Assembly (NCBI RefSeq): GCF_000005825.2
Contig: NC_013791.2
Coordinates: forward strand, 992,001 to 1,056,000
Origin: Alkalihalophilus pseudofirmus OF4
Lineage (GTDB): Bacteria; Bacillota; Bacilli; Bacillales; Bacillaceae_D
Length of the DNA stretch: 64,000 nt
Direction: 5' to 3'
Every line of letters starts with the position of its first letter. The first letter of the stretch is position 1. Below are positions 24,641 through 33,129 of this stretch, piece by piece. The notes below the pieces were generated by a model. It made no database searches and had not been told where the DNA came from. It was given only the letters and a program-made list of their open reading frames with translations. The position numbers and the translations under genes are program-made.

Positions 24641-25264
24641 TGAATATTTCCGGACAAGGCCTGGAACAACTCGTATACAAATTATAAACCATAGGATAGA
24701 AATACTGATAGCCGCGATAATATCACTCGGATAATGGGCTTCTAAGATCATTCTGCTCAATGCGACAACAGATATGCAGAAAACAGCAATGGCATAACTC
24801 ATCAAACGGATCGCACGTTTTGTGATAAAGAGGTAACTAATATATATAATAAAAGCAAATAGTAAAAAGGTTCTCATCGTATGACCGCTTGGGAAGCTGT
24901 AGGAAGCTAGCTCAAAAGACTGCCCAAACACTTCTAAATAACGAATCTCACCAGGCCGCTCCCGCTGAAATAATAACTTTAATCCTAGGTTCAAAAAGAG
25001 TCCGCCAAAAACAATAACTCCGAGCATGAGGGCATAAAGTTTTTCTCTTTTAAAATATAAAAACCCCATTAAGACAAGGGTAAGTATAATCATTACTTCT
25101 CCAGAACCAAGTTTAGTTAGAAAAGACATAGGCTCTTGTAATGATGAAGGAATAAGCTGATTCATCCAATCAAGCAGCAGCTTATCAAATTCATTAGAAT
25201 CAATAAAAAACACCATACTAAGAAAAACAGAAATCGTAAGAATATAAATTACATTTATTTTCAT
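24620..25264 (-). CDS. PAP2-superfamily membrane phosphatase
   Basis: A 214-aa membrane phosphatase of the phosphatidate phosphatase/undecaprenyl-pyrophosphatase superfamily with about six helices. All three active-site motifs are visible: KLLFQRERP, SFPSGHT, and SRMILEAHYPSD. It likely acts on lipid phosphates at the outer face of the membrane. ATG 25264 has AGGAGGAA upstream. A second, different PAP2 protein is encoded at 58371. The precise substrate (undecaprenyl-PP, PGP or PA) is not predictable from motifs. Confidence 0.9.
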   Translation of the reverse strand: MKINVIYILTISVFLSMVFFIDSNEFDKLLLDWMNQLIPSSLQEPMSFLTKLGSGEVMIILTLVLMGFLYFKREKLYALMLGVIVFGGLFLNLGLKLLFQRERPGEIRYLEVFGQSFELASYSFPSGHTMRTFLLFAFIIYISYLFITKRAIRLMSYAIAVFCISVVALSRMILEAHYPSDIIAAISISILWFIICIRVVPGLVRKYSRTQAPS

Positions 25265-25406
25265 TGCTTCCTCCTGCTATATATATTACTCATAAATTAG
25301 AATTCTACCATTTTACACAACATGTGACTAGTGTCTATTCTCAGGTGATGTATAATAAAGTTAAAAGGTTGGAAATTTAATTTAAGAGAAGGAGGACGTT
25401 ACAAAA

Positions 25407-26426
25407 ATGGAAGCACCAAAAGTAAATGTGAGCGGCTTAGAATTTGGGTGGGATGTAGAAAAGGGCCAATTTCTCTTTGAAGGGGAAGATGCTGTACTTT
25501 TTTGGATCTCTTCTGCAATGAAAACGTTTTTTGATACGATTGAAGAGGTGTCAGGAGAAGAAGCTACAAGTGTTGTGTTGGAAACGACTGGATACAGGCA
25601 AGGGACTGTAGTTGGTGATTATTTTGAGAGGCTGCATGTTAGCGAAAAAGAGTTTGCTGAAACTCTTACGCGTACATATGCTTCTGCAGGCTGGGGAAAA
25701 GCAGTAATTGATCTATTTGATACAGATCAAAAAAAGGTCATTATTCGATTAAGAGATGATTGGGAGTATAAGATTAATATTGCACAAGGAAAGAGTAAAG
25801 CCGGCAGCTTTCTTCCAGCTCATTATGCTGGGATCTTCACTGGGTTATTTGGTACAAATATTTGGTATAGAATCCTTCAAAGCCAAGTCGAGGGCAAAGA
25901 GGAAACCGTAGTTGAGTATTTCCCCTCTGAAATAACCGTTACAGAAAATATACATAAATTAATTCGAAGCCGTGAACAACAAGAAATTATGCAGCTTGAG
26001 GCCATGGTTGAAGATAAAACACAAGAACTGAAGGCTCTTATCAGAACGTTATCTTCCCCGATGATTCCGGTAATGGATGGGGTAGTAGTGGTACCACTGC
26101 TTGGTATGTATGATAAAGAGCGTACAGATGAACTCATCGAGAAAACGCTGCACAATCTTCCTAAGCATAAAGCAACCTTCTTAATTCTCGATTTCACGGG
26201 ACTCGATTCAGATATTGCCTCAGTCTCAGCTGATTTAATTGAGAAACTTGTATCAGCTACTTCATTAATAGGAGCTAAAACGATCCTAGTAGGAATTAAA
26301 GCTGAATTAAGCCTTGCGATTACAAAGGAAGATATCGACTTATCTAACTATGATTGTTTTCAGACATTAGAACATGGTATTTACTACGCGCTCGCTGAAA
26401 AAGGCCGGAAAATTATTTCAATATAA
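25407..26426 (+). CDS. RsbR-like protein: V4R-like sensor domain plus STAS domain
   Basis: A 339-aa cytoplasmic protein. Residues about 1-180 resemble a V4R/heme-NO-like ligand-binding domain ('LPAHYAGIFTGLFGTNIWY'), but the usual cysteines at the end of V4R domains are absent. A short coiled linker follows ('EQQEIMQLEAMVEDKTQEL'), and residues about 215-335 form an RsbR-type STAS domain with 'VVVVPLLGMYDKERTDELI' and 'ATFLILDFTGLDSDIASV'. RsbR paralogues form stressosomes with RsbS and RsbT upstream of sigma B; none of those partners is adjacent, so this is an orphan co-antagonist. RBS AGAAGGAGG precedes ATG 25407. A strong terminator follows. Confidence 0.8.
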   Translation: MEAPKVNVSGLEFGWDVEKGQFLFEGEDAVLFWISSAMKTFFDTIEEVSGEEATSVVLETTGYRQGTVVGDYFERLHVSEKEFAETLTRTYASAGWGKAVIDLFDTDQKKVIIRLRDDWEYKINIAQGKSKAGSFLPAHYAGIFTGLFGTNIWYRILQSQVEGKEETVVEYFPSEITVTENIHKLIRSREQQEIMQLEAMVEDKTQELKALIRTLSSPMIPVMDGVVVVPLLGMYDKERTDELIEKTLHNLPKHKATFLILDFTGLDSDIASVSADLIEKLVSATSLIGAKTILVGIKAELSLAITKEDIDLSNYDCFQTLEHGIYYALAEKGRKIISI

Positions 26427-26435
26427 ACGAAGAGA

Positions 26436-26473
26436 AGCATTTAATTTTCTAATTGAAAATTAAATGCTTTTTC
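26436..26473 (+). terminator. Terminator after the RsbR-like gene
   Basis: AGCATTTAATTTTC and GAAAATTAAATGCT form a perfect 14-bp stem around five bases, followed by TTTTCT. Confidence 0.9.
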
Positions 26474-26557
26474 TATAAAGAGAATTTCCTTATCCTGCAA
26501 GGGAATCATGGCCTTAATGGCGAATAAGATAAGTAATAAAATAGACGGAGGTGTGAG

Positions 26558-26917
26558 ATGAATAGTATCCAAACATTAAAACAAACTATTCTTCTTTTAG
26601 AAGAAAAGCTGCTTCAATCGCACACAAGAACGTCACCTGAACAATTAGAAGAACTCTTAGCTGATGATTTTTTGGAATTTGCAAGCTCCGGACAAGTATG
26701 GGTTAGAGATGACTGCTTAGGAGAAGGAGGAGTCGGTGTAGTCAGCATGAAGATTTATGATTTTGAGATCAGGCAGCTGGCACCCGAAGTGATTCTTGCT
26801 ACTTATCGGGTATTTGATGAGCACAGGGTAAGTAACACAATACGAAGTTCTATATGGAAAAAAGAGAATGGTAACTGGAAAATGTCCTTTCATCAAGGAA
26901 CTTATACAAAGTCATAA
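26558..26917 (+). CDS. NTF2-like / DUF4440 family protein
   Basis: A 119-aa cytoplasmic protein with the NTF2-like/DUF4440 pattern: a first helix with 'LLLEEKLLQS', then 'LEELLADDFLEFASSGQVW', a mid section ending in ATYRVFDEH, and the closing strand 'SSIWKKENGNWKMSFHQGT'. Small single-domain members of this fold are often annotated as nuclear transport factor 2 family proteins; enzymatic activity is unknown. Start ATG 26558 has GGAGGTG upstream. It is flanked by terminators on both sides and is a single-gene unit. Confidence 0.8.
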   Translation: MNSIQTLKQTILLLEEKLLQSHTRTSPEQLEELLADDFLEFASSGQVWVRDDCLGEGGVGVVSMKIYDFEIRQLAPEVILATYRVFDEHRVSNTIRSSIWKKENGNWKMSFHQGTYTKS

Positions 26918-26937
26918 TCAAATCCTATGTTAGGAAA

Positions 26938-26977
26938 AAATGCATCTCCTTATCTGATCAAGGAGATGCATTTTTTT
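26938..26977. terminator. Bidirectional terminator
   Basis: AAATGCATCTCCTT pairs perfectly with AAGGAGATGCATTT and is followed by T residues; it separates the converging NTF2-like and MFS genes. Confidence 0.9.
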
Positions 26978-26978
26978 C

Positions 26979-28220
26979 TTAGATCGAAGGATGTCTCGTT
27001 ACTTCAACACGCTCCTGGTTCTCTCTTTTGTGAGTAAGAAGCAGGGCGCTTCCAATTAATAAGAGTAAGATTCCAGACCCTTTTAATACAGTGTAGATAG
27101 AAAACAATTCAACAAGAAGTGCTCCGATCAATGGCGCCACTAGAATGCTTACATTGATAATCGCATGATATAGGCTTGAAACACGTGCAATCGTGTCACC
27201 CGTTGTTTCTTTTTGAATAACAGTTTGGGCGACAAACATTTGCAGTCCAATGCCGATTCCTAAAATAATAGACATGAGTAAAGGCACTGACAGTGGAAAG
27301 CCGCTTGTTAAAAAGCTCGCACTAATAAACACAATCGCTAAACAGGAAAAGCTTGTCATTAGTAACTTAGCGGGGTAAAGCATTTTTCTTTGTTTAGACA
27401 TCAGTCCATAAATAAAAATGGATCCGATACCGACAAACGACATAATCCAGCCCATTAACTCAGGATGTTCTGGCGCGATCAATCTAAATAAAACAGGGAA
27501 TTGCACATCAACCATTTGTAGAGCGAAAAAGCCTAAAAAAGAATACCCAAAACAGATTAAGAGAGTGTTTGTTTGTAGGATAATCCTCAAACCTTCCTGT
27601 AAGTCCTCCAAAAATGGCTGTTTCTCTCTTATTCGAGGATGTGAGAAATTAGTTTTTTCTTTAGCAGCACTCAGTAATATGAGACTCGAAAAAAGCAGTG
27701 AAACCCCGTTTATGAACAGACATAGAAGAGGTGAGTAGATAGCTGCAAGCGTAGCTCCAATAACCGGACCTATAATTCTTGCAGCCTGGGCTGATATCCC
27801 GTTTAAACTTACTGCACGAAGCACAAGGGTCTCTGGAACAATATGTTTGATGATGGCTTGTTCAGCAGGGAAATGAACGGTTGCGATCGTAGAACGCAGC
27901 ATTAAAACAGTTAAAAAGAGCCATGTGTTTGTGATAAATAATAGTGAGAAGGTAAAAAGAGCGGTCAGGATATCTGCTGCAAGCATCACTTTTACCTTAT
28001 TTCGATGTTCTATAAATACCCCGGCAAAAGGACTAATAATCACTTGAGGAAGGGCGATTGCGACGGCAATAAATGCGAGCATGATTGGGCGCTCTTGCCA
28101 CACATAAGCAAACAATAAGAAGATGGCGACACGGTCAAAGTAAATGCCAAACATTGAGATACTATAAGACGCGAACACTTTCATAAATAATTTATTTTTA
28201 AATAGTGGTTGTAAAGACAT
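26979..28220 (-). CDS. MFS transporter, DHA3/EntS-like
   Basis: A 413-aa, 12-helix transporter of the MFS_3-type (EntS, MefA-like) group. Characteristic stretches are 'FASYSISMFGIYFDRVAIFL' in helix 1, 'ALPQVIISPFAGVFIEHRNK' (motif A region) and 'LNGISAQAARIIGPVIGATL' in helix 5. Such proteins export macrolides, siderophores or other small molecules. It is followed upstream, in the same direction and 53 bp away, by a winged-helix regulator that probably controls it. Substrate unknown. Confidence 0.88.
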   Translation of the reverse strand: MSLQPLFKNKLFMKVFASYSISMFGIYFDRVAIFLLFAYVWQERPIMLAFIAVAIALPQVIISPFAGVFIEHRNKVKVMLAADILTALFTFSLLFITNTWLFLTVLMLRSTIATVHFPAEQAIIKHIVPETLVLRAVSLNGISAQAARIIGPVIGATLAAIYSPLLCLFINGVSLLFSSLILLSAAKEKTNFSHPRIREKQPFLEDLQEGLRIILQTNTLLICFGYSFLGFFALQMVDVQFPVLFRLIAPEHPELMGWIMSFVGIGSIFIYGLMSKQRKMLYPAKLLMTSFSCLAIVFISASFLTSGFPLSVPLLMSIILGIGIGLQMFVAQTVIQKETTGDTIARVSSLYHAIINVSILVAPLIGALLVELFSIYTVLKGSGILLLLIGSALLLTHKRENQERVEVTRHPSI

Positions 28221-28273
28221 GGTAAGATACCTCCCTTATGGCTTCATCATAGAGGAGGTATGTCAGAGGAATA

Positions 28274-29407
28274 TCAGAGGTGACGATGAAATATAGATTT
28301 AATTTCACTTTTAAGTTTCTCTATTTGATGTGGTTCAAAAAATGCTGTGGAAGTGTTTGTAACAAGAAGCTGAAGCGCTTCATCTGTACATTCCTTCTCA
28401 AGGAAAAATCTCATAATGGCAATGGCTAAGCCCATATGTGAATTGAATTGAGAATGCTCTACAATTTCAATTCCTTCTTCAATCAAAGCTAGACCAGATC
28501 TCTTTTTTGTTTCAATTATTTCTTTAATGCCTGTGACAATGAGAAAAACCCCTTTTTCACGTAGGTAAGGTTTTTCTGTAAAGAAAACTTTTAACAATGC
28601 CTTTTCCTCGTTTATTTCCCTTTGATCAGACATGCATATCGCATACATTAGCTTTGTTATTCTAAAAAATGGATAGAAGCCATCATTTGACGAAGTTATT
28701 TTTCCTTCTGTAAAAACTATTGCCTTAAGCGCTTTATCAAAATTCCGGCTAAGTAAGAGAAATAGAATTTTGCTTAATGTATCAAATTCAGGCTGCTGCA
28801 AAGGGGTGAAAAGCTGCTTTGTGTACACTTGATTAAAGTATTCACAAGCAGGCTTTGCCCCTTCTAGTAAGAGATAGACCCATAATAAAAATAATGATTT
28901 CTCTTTAAATGAAATGGATGAATCATAGATGATTGAACGATAATCTCCAGCCATAAACGCTAACGGCATTCGTAGGCTAGATGGAGGCTCAATACCGAAT
29001 GCTGGATTATTTAATAATGACTTGATAGCCTGACCGTTACCGTACAAATGGTAGGTATATAATAAAGATTCGCTTATCTCTTCAAATTGAGGATCTTCTA
29101 TTTTTAGCGTTTTTTCTTTAGAGGAGCCCTTAATTAAACAATATCCTTGTCCTCTGATGGTATTTATCTTAATCCCGGATTTAAGAGTGCCAAGCTTTTT
29201 TCTTACCCTGTAAATATGATCATCCACCGTCCGGTCTGTTGGGGTGCCCTCCCCCCAAACCGCATCTAATAGCTTGTCGCGGCTGAAGACTTGGTTCGGG
29301 TGACGATACAAAAAATGTAATAAATCAAACTCTTTTGGGAGCAAAGTCAATTGTTGATTAGCAAATTCAATACTATAGGTAGAAAGCTGAAACGAAAGGG
29401 TGTCCAT
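28274..29407 (-). CDS. Winged-helix regulator (OmpR-type DNA-binding domain, no receiver) with helical C-terminal domain
   Basis: A 377-aa regulator whose N-terminal 95 residues form an OmpR/PhoB-type winged helix: 'LLPKEFDLLHFLYRHPNQVF', SRDKLLDAVWGE, 'RTVDDHIYRVRKKLG' and 'INTIRGQGYCL'. There is no receiver domain before it. The following 280 residues are helix-rich, without clear motifs, loosely resembling the helical repeats of SARP/BTAD-type activators. It directly precedes the MFS pump gene on the same strand, so it probably regulates drug or metabolite export in response to an unknown signal. Confidence 0.78.
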   Translation of the reverse strand: MDTLSFQLSTYSIEFANQQLTLLPKEFDLLHFLYRHPNQVFSRDKLLDAVWGEGTPTDRTVDDHIYRVRKKLGTLKSGIKINTIRGQGYCLIKGSSKEKTLKIEDPQFEEISESLLYTYHLYGNGQAIKSLLNNPAFGIEPPSSLRMPLAFMAGDYRSIIYDSSISFKEKSLFLLWVYLLLEGAKPACEYFNQVYTKQLFTPLQQPEFDTLSKILFLLLSRNFDKALKAIVFTEGKITSSNDGFYPFFRITKLMYAICMSDQREINEEKALLKVFFTEKPYLREKGVFLIVTGIKEIIETKKRSGLALIEEGIEIVEHSQFNSHMGLAIAIMRFFLEKECTDEALQLLVTNTSTAFFEPHQIEKLKSEIKSIFHRHL

Positions 29408-29618
29408 ATCCTCACCTCGGAAGTCAGTCTTCTTTTATCGTAATCGAAGTGCATAAGGAAATAAATAGAAAAATAATTCCTCTAGGTATTAATGGATTTC
29501 TTATTATTTCACTTTCCCACTTGATAAAAGGGCTCACATCAACGAAAATATAAGGAATAGACAGCATATACTAGAATAGGAAAGTAAATGTGTAGGAGAA
29601 GAAAGAAGGTACGTTAGC

Positions 29619-30761
29619 ATGATCGAGGTTCATTCAAAAGAAAGCGAGATGCTTCAATTACTTGAGAAACTTGTTAATATTGATAGTGGTTCGAATAATA
29701 AAGCAGGTGTTGATAAAGTCGGGGAGATTGTCGGACAAAAATTTAAGGAGTTAGGATTTAAGGTCAATGTGGTTCCTAATATTGAGGTTGGCAATCATTT
29801 AGTGATCCAACACCCAGATGCAAGTCACATTGATATCTTGATTGTCGCTCATATGGATACAGTATTTGAAGATGGTACGGCTAAGGTTCGTCCTTTCAGT
29901 ATAGATCAAGAAAAGGGACGCGCGTATGGGCCAGGAGTCATTGACATGAAAGCAAGTCTCGTGTCCGTTCTTTATGCCTTACAAGCGTTAAAAGATGAAG
30001 GGGATGCTGCCTATCAGAATGTTCGAATCGTCTTAAATAGTGATGAAGAGATTGGCTCCAGGTCTTCAAGAGGCTTAATTGAAGAGCAAGCGAGAGGTAT
30101 ATCTTATGCTCTTATCATGGAACCTGCGAGAAAAGATGGATCTCTTGTGACGGAGCGGCGTGGCAGCGGCCGATACAAAATCGAAGTACAAGGGCTTGCT
30201 GCTCATTCAGGTATAGAACCGGAAAAGGGCAGAAGTGCAATAGAAGAACTTGCTCACAAAATAGTGAAGCTGCACGAACTGAATGATCATGAACATGGGA
30301 TCTCAGTCAATGTTGGAATCATAGAGGGAGGCAATGCGGTTAATACGATTTCTTCCTCTGCAATAGGACATGTTGATGTCCGTGTGGCAACACCTGAACA
30401 GGCAAGCGAGATGGAGCATAAGATTGAAGAAGTATGTGCTTCTACTGATGTGCGGGGCACAAAAATTGAAGTAACAGGTGATATCAGCAGACCGCCGATG
30501 TTAAAAAATGAAAAGATTGCTCATCTGTTTCAAATTGTACAAGAAGTTGGACGCGAGCTTGGGATGGCAATAAAAGATACAAAAACAGGCGGTGGATCAG
30601 ATGCATCGTTCACTGCTGCGATGGGAATTCCTACAATTGACGGCTTAGGACCAATTGGCGGAGGCGCACATAGCGAGGATGAGTATTTAGAGATTGCTTC
30701 TCTTACTGAGCGCACAAGACTATTATCCAAAATTATCCAACGACTTCATGTATATAAATAA
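29619..30761 (+). CDS. M20-family metallopeptidase (glutamate carboxypeptidase-like)
   Basis: A 380-aa di-zinc aminoacyl-hydrolase with the full M20 metal set: H78 and catalytic D80 in VAHMDTV, bridging D109 in GPGVIDMK, catalytic E143 with metal E144 in SDEEIGS, E168 in MEPARK, and the last histidine in GGGAHSEDE. The dimerisation lid ('VQGLAAHSGIEPEKGRSAIE') is typical of CPG2/ArgE-DapE-like enzymes. Cytoplasmic. It probably removes a C-terminal glutamate or deacylates an amino acid; the substrate is not predictable. RBS AGAAAGAAGG precedes ATG 29619. Monocistronic. Confidence 0.9.
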   Translation: MIEVHSKESEMLQLLEKLVNIDSGSNNKAGVDKVGEIVGQKFKELGFKVNVVPNIEVGNHLVIQHPDASHIDILIVAHMDTVFEDGTAKVRPFSIDQEKGRAYGPGVIDMKASLVSVLYALQALKDEGDAAYQNVRIVLNSDEEIGSRSSRGLIEEQARGISYALIMEPARKDGSLVTERRGSGRYKIEVQGLAAHSGIEPEKGRSAIEELAHKIVKLHELNDHEHGISVNVGIIEGGNAVNTISSSAIGHVDVRVATPEQASEMEHKIEEVCASTDVRGTKIEVTGDISRPPMLKNEKIAHLFQIVQEVGRELGMAIKDTKTGGGSDASFTAAMGIPTIDGLGPIGGGAHSEDEYLEIASLTERTRLLSKIIQRLHVYK

Positions 30762-30778
30762 ATTAAATAATGTGAGTT

Positions 30779-30813
30779 GAGAACCTTCCAATTATTGGTT
30801 GGTTCTCTTTTTA
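30779..30813 (+). terminator. Terminator after the M20 gene
   Basis: GAGAACC (30779-30785) pairs with GGTTCTC (30801-30807), with an inner CCAA/TTGG pairing, followed by TTTTTA. Confidence 0.8.
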
Positions 30814-30814
30814 T

Positions 30815-30839
30815 GTTTAGAGAAAAGAAATGAGGGTAT
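30815..30839 (+). promoter_or_regulatory. Sigma-B-type promoter for the YtxH gene
   Basis: GTTTAG (30815-30820), 13 bp, GGGTAT (30834-30839) fits the general-stress sigma factor consensus GTTTAA-N12-15-GGGTAT with one mismatch. It starts right after the upstream terminator and 61 bp before the start codon, as expected for a stress gene. Confidence 0.7.
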
Positions 30840-30899
30840 TTTTTTAGTAACAAATCATTCTAATATTAAAATTTTTAAATTTAATAGGAGGTTCAACCA

Positions 30900-31409
30900 A
30901 TGGCACAAGCTAAAATTAGTCATACCACGTATGCACAAGCACCATCTACGAAGAACGAGAAAAGCGGAAGTCTAATGAAAGGAATTGTAATCGGGGCAGC
31001 AGTAGGAGCTGCTGTCGCAATGTTAGATCCTAAGACGAGAAATCGTGTGACGACCGCTACAAGCGATATGAAAGATCAGACAATGGATATGGTAACAAAA
31101 GTAAGAGAGAATCCAGAAGAAGTGAAGACAGATGTCCAAGCAAGAGTTCAATCTGCTTCTGCTGTATTAAAGGAGGCCATTAACGAGGCTAAAGATTTAT
31201 ATGAGCGAGTGAATGGCGATATCTTAGAGCAAGTGAAAGATGTGAAAGAAGATTCAATGGATATTGTGAATCAGGCACAGGGCCTAAAAGAAGATGTAGT
31301 GGATATTGGAAACAAAGTGGCTGAAGCGAAAGATGAAGTGAGTTCTAATTCCACGAAGTCGAAAACAAACAATAACATCCCAGGAGAAGTAGGCAAGGAT
31401 GATATCTAG
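30900..31409 (+). CDS. YtxH-domain general stress protein
   Basis: A 169-aa protein. After 25 polar residues there is one small hydrophobic helix with the YtxH signature ('GIVIGAAVGAAVAMLDPKTR'), followed by a long amphipathic, charged, apolipoprotein/LEA-like helical region rich in Lys, Glu and Val. YtxH-family genes of Bacillus are often general-stress genes, and a sigma-B-type promoter lies upstream. Probably membrane-associated. Function in the cell is unknown. RBS AGGAGG precedes ATG 30900; a terminator follows. Confidence 0.85.
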   Translation: MAQAKISHTTYAQAPSTKNEKSGSLMKGIVIGAAVGAAVAMLDPKTRNRVTTATSDMKDQTMDMVTKVRENPEEVKTDVQARVQSASAVLKEAINEAKDLYERVNGDILEQVKDVKEDSMDIVNQAQGLKEDVVDIGNKVAEAKDEVSSNSTKSKTNNNIPGEVGKDDI

Positions 31410-31420
31410 ATAGGAATATA

Positions 31421-31447
31421 AAGTGAAGCGAAATGCTTCACTTTTTT
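31421..31447 (+). terminator. Terminator after the YtxH gene
   Basis: AAGTGAAGC pairs with GCTTCACTT around GAAAT, followed by TTTT. Confidence 0.85.
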
Positions 31448-31555
31448 ATTCTGAAAAATGTAACGAACTTTACTTAGATGTTTAAGTAGAGGATAATAAG
31501 GTTATGGATAGTTATAGGGGTATATAAGCTTTTTACCTAAAGGAGGCGTATAGGG

Positions 31556-31945
31556 ATGTTTCATGTAACAGTTAAATCACCACATTCAATTAATGAGACA
31601 GTAGAGAAGTTAACAGCTAACTTAAAAGAACAAGAATTTGGAGTTCTTTGGGATTTTGACCTTCGTGGAAAACTAGAAGAGAAAGGCCAAACATTTGAAG
31701 AAGATTTTCGTGTGCTTGAAGTGTGTAATCCTAAAGTGGCTAAAGACGTACTCACAAGAAATTTACTAGCAGGATATTTTCTTCCTTGTAAAATGGTTGT
31801 TTATGTTGAAGGTGGCGTAACGAAAATTGGAATGCCTAAACCCACTCACTTAATTTCTGCCTTGGATGATTCAGAATTAACCAGTCACGCAGAAGCTGTA
31901 GAAGAAAGTTTAACGATTGCCATGAATCAAACGGTTAACGGATAA
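31556..31945 (+). CDS. DUF302-domain protein
   Basis: A 129-aa cytoplasmic protein made of one DUF302 domain: 'SPHSINETVEKLTANLKEQE', 'FGVLWDFDLRGKLEEKG', 'FRVLEVCNPKVAKDVL' and 'LPCKMVVYVEGG' follow the order seen in the family. The central cysteine in VCNP and the LPC motif are both present. The fold is related to a TIM-like dimer of unknown function; a role is not assigned. RBS AAAGGAGG is well placed before ATG 31556. Confidence 0.88.
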   Translation: MFHVTVKSPHSINETVEKLTANLKEQEFGVLWDFDLRGKLEEKGQTFEEDFRVLEVCNPKVAKDVLTRNLLAGYFLPCKMVVYVEGGVTKIGMPKPTHLISALDDSELTSHAEAVEESLTIAMNQTVNG

Positions 31946-31955
31946 GCGAATGATA

Positions 31956-31988
31956 AAACGACGAAGCTCATTGAGCTCGTCGTTTTTT
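31956..31988. terminator. Bidirectional terminator after DUF302 gene
   Basis: AAACGACG...AGCTC pairs with GAGCT...CGTCGTTT (one bulged A), with T-runs on both sides; it also serves the leftward histidine kinase gene ending at 32023. Confidence 0.85.
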
Positions 31989-32022
31989 TGAGGTGAATCA
32001 ATCTAAAAATCTGGGCAGCCTC

Positions 32023-33129
32023 TTAGTGATTTAGTGGAAGGTGAAGAAAGAACGTATGATGGTTGTTTGTCGATTCGATGAATACTTCTCCTTTGTGCTG
32101 GGTGACTACAATTTCTTTAACAATCGCTAACCCAAGTCCTGTCCCACCTGTCTTTTGGTTTCTAGCTGTATCTACTCGATAAAATCGTTCAAATAAAGAG
32201 ACTTGGTCTTTTTCTGTTAATGGAAGTCCGGGATTAGTGATAGAGATTTGATAATAACCTCCGCACTTCTCTCCTTTAACAGAAATAGGGGAGGTCCCTT
32301 CATAATATTGAATAGCATTTTGCATCAAGTTGGTCAGGGCTTGTTGAATTCCCTCTTTATTTATGGAAACTGTGCATGGGTCAATCTCAGTCAAAAGAGA
32401 GATCTTTTTATTTTTTAATGTGAGTTCAAACAAAGAAAGACTCTCGTGCAAAACAGATTGAATCTCTAAGTTGTATTTCTCAAGTAAGGTATGACTTGTG
32501 ATTTCATTCCACTTACTCATCTCTTGCAGCTGATTAATCATATGAATCAGACGGTCTGACTCTTTATGCAAGGAAGAAAAAATATCTTTATCCCCCTTAA
32601 TCACTCCGTCTTTCATCGCTTCAAGGTATCCGTTAATATTCGAAAGCGGTGTTCGTAAATCATGAGCCATATTTGTTAACATTTGATCTCTTGACTTTTC
32701 ATTGTATTTTAGACGTTCTGTAAGGTCGTTAAAGGTATGAGTCAGTTGATTAATTTCACGATACGAGCGCGCCCTAATTTCAGGAGGAAAGCGTCCTTCT
32801 TTTAAAGCTTGTGTGTGCTCTATAAGTTCATGAAAAGGTTTAAACATTTTCTTTGTTACCCAATAATGGAGCACAATTCCTGTCAGGATGGTAGAAGGAA
32901 GCAGTATGAATAAAAATAAAGCCAGTTGATCATTAAAGATCATTTGTTTTTCCTCTTGGACAGTGGGTAGACGAGCGACTAAAAAGCAAGCTGTAGAATA
33001 AATAAGATAGCTGCTAATCAAGAGAAAAATGATCAAAATACCTGAATTTAATAACGTGATAGGAATAATGATGCTTAGTGAATGTTTGGCCCTGTCTTTC
33101 TTAGCTTTAATTAGCTTCTTAAGGAACAA
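32023..33129 (-). CDS. Membrane sensor histidine kinase (HAMP-HisKA-HATPase)
   Basis: A 368-aa kinase with two membrane helices (about residues 18-48 and 68-90), only about 20 residues outside between them, then a HAMP segment, HisKA with phosphoacceptor H156 in NMAHDLRTP, and HATPase motifs 'LTNLMQNAIQYYEG' (N-box), FERFYRVD (F-box) and GGTGLGLAIVKEI (G2). The short external loop suggests sensing within the membrane or through partner proteins. It overlaps the response regulator gene by 11 bases and ends the ccdA-thioredoxin-regulator-kinase operon. A redox or envelope role is inferred from the operon. Confidence 0.9.
   Translation of the reverse strand: MFLKKLIKAKKDRAKHSLSIIIPITLLNSGILIIFLLISSYLIYSTACFLVARLPTVQEEKQMIFNDQLALFLFILLPSTILTGIVLHYWVTKKMFKPFHELIEHTQALKEGRFPPEIRARSYREINQLTHTFNDLTERLKYNEKSRDQMLTNMAHDLRTPLSNINGYLEAMKDGVIKGDKDIFSSLHKESDRLIHMINQLQEMSKWNEITSHTLLEKYNLEIQSVLHESLSLFELTLKNKKISLLTEIDPCTVSINKEGIQQALTNLMQNAIQYYEGTSPISVKGEKCGGYYQISITNPGLPLTEKDQVSLFERFYRVDTARNQKTGGTGLGLAIVKEIVVTQHKGEVFIESTNNHHTFFLHLPLNH

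Noticed and set aside
31480-31523. Sigma-B promoter for the DUF302 gene (GTTTAA and GGGTAT)
   Set aside because: The two elements are 32 bp apart, far outside the allowed spacing.
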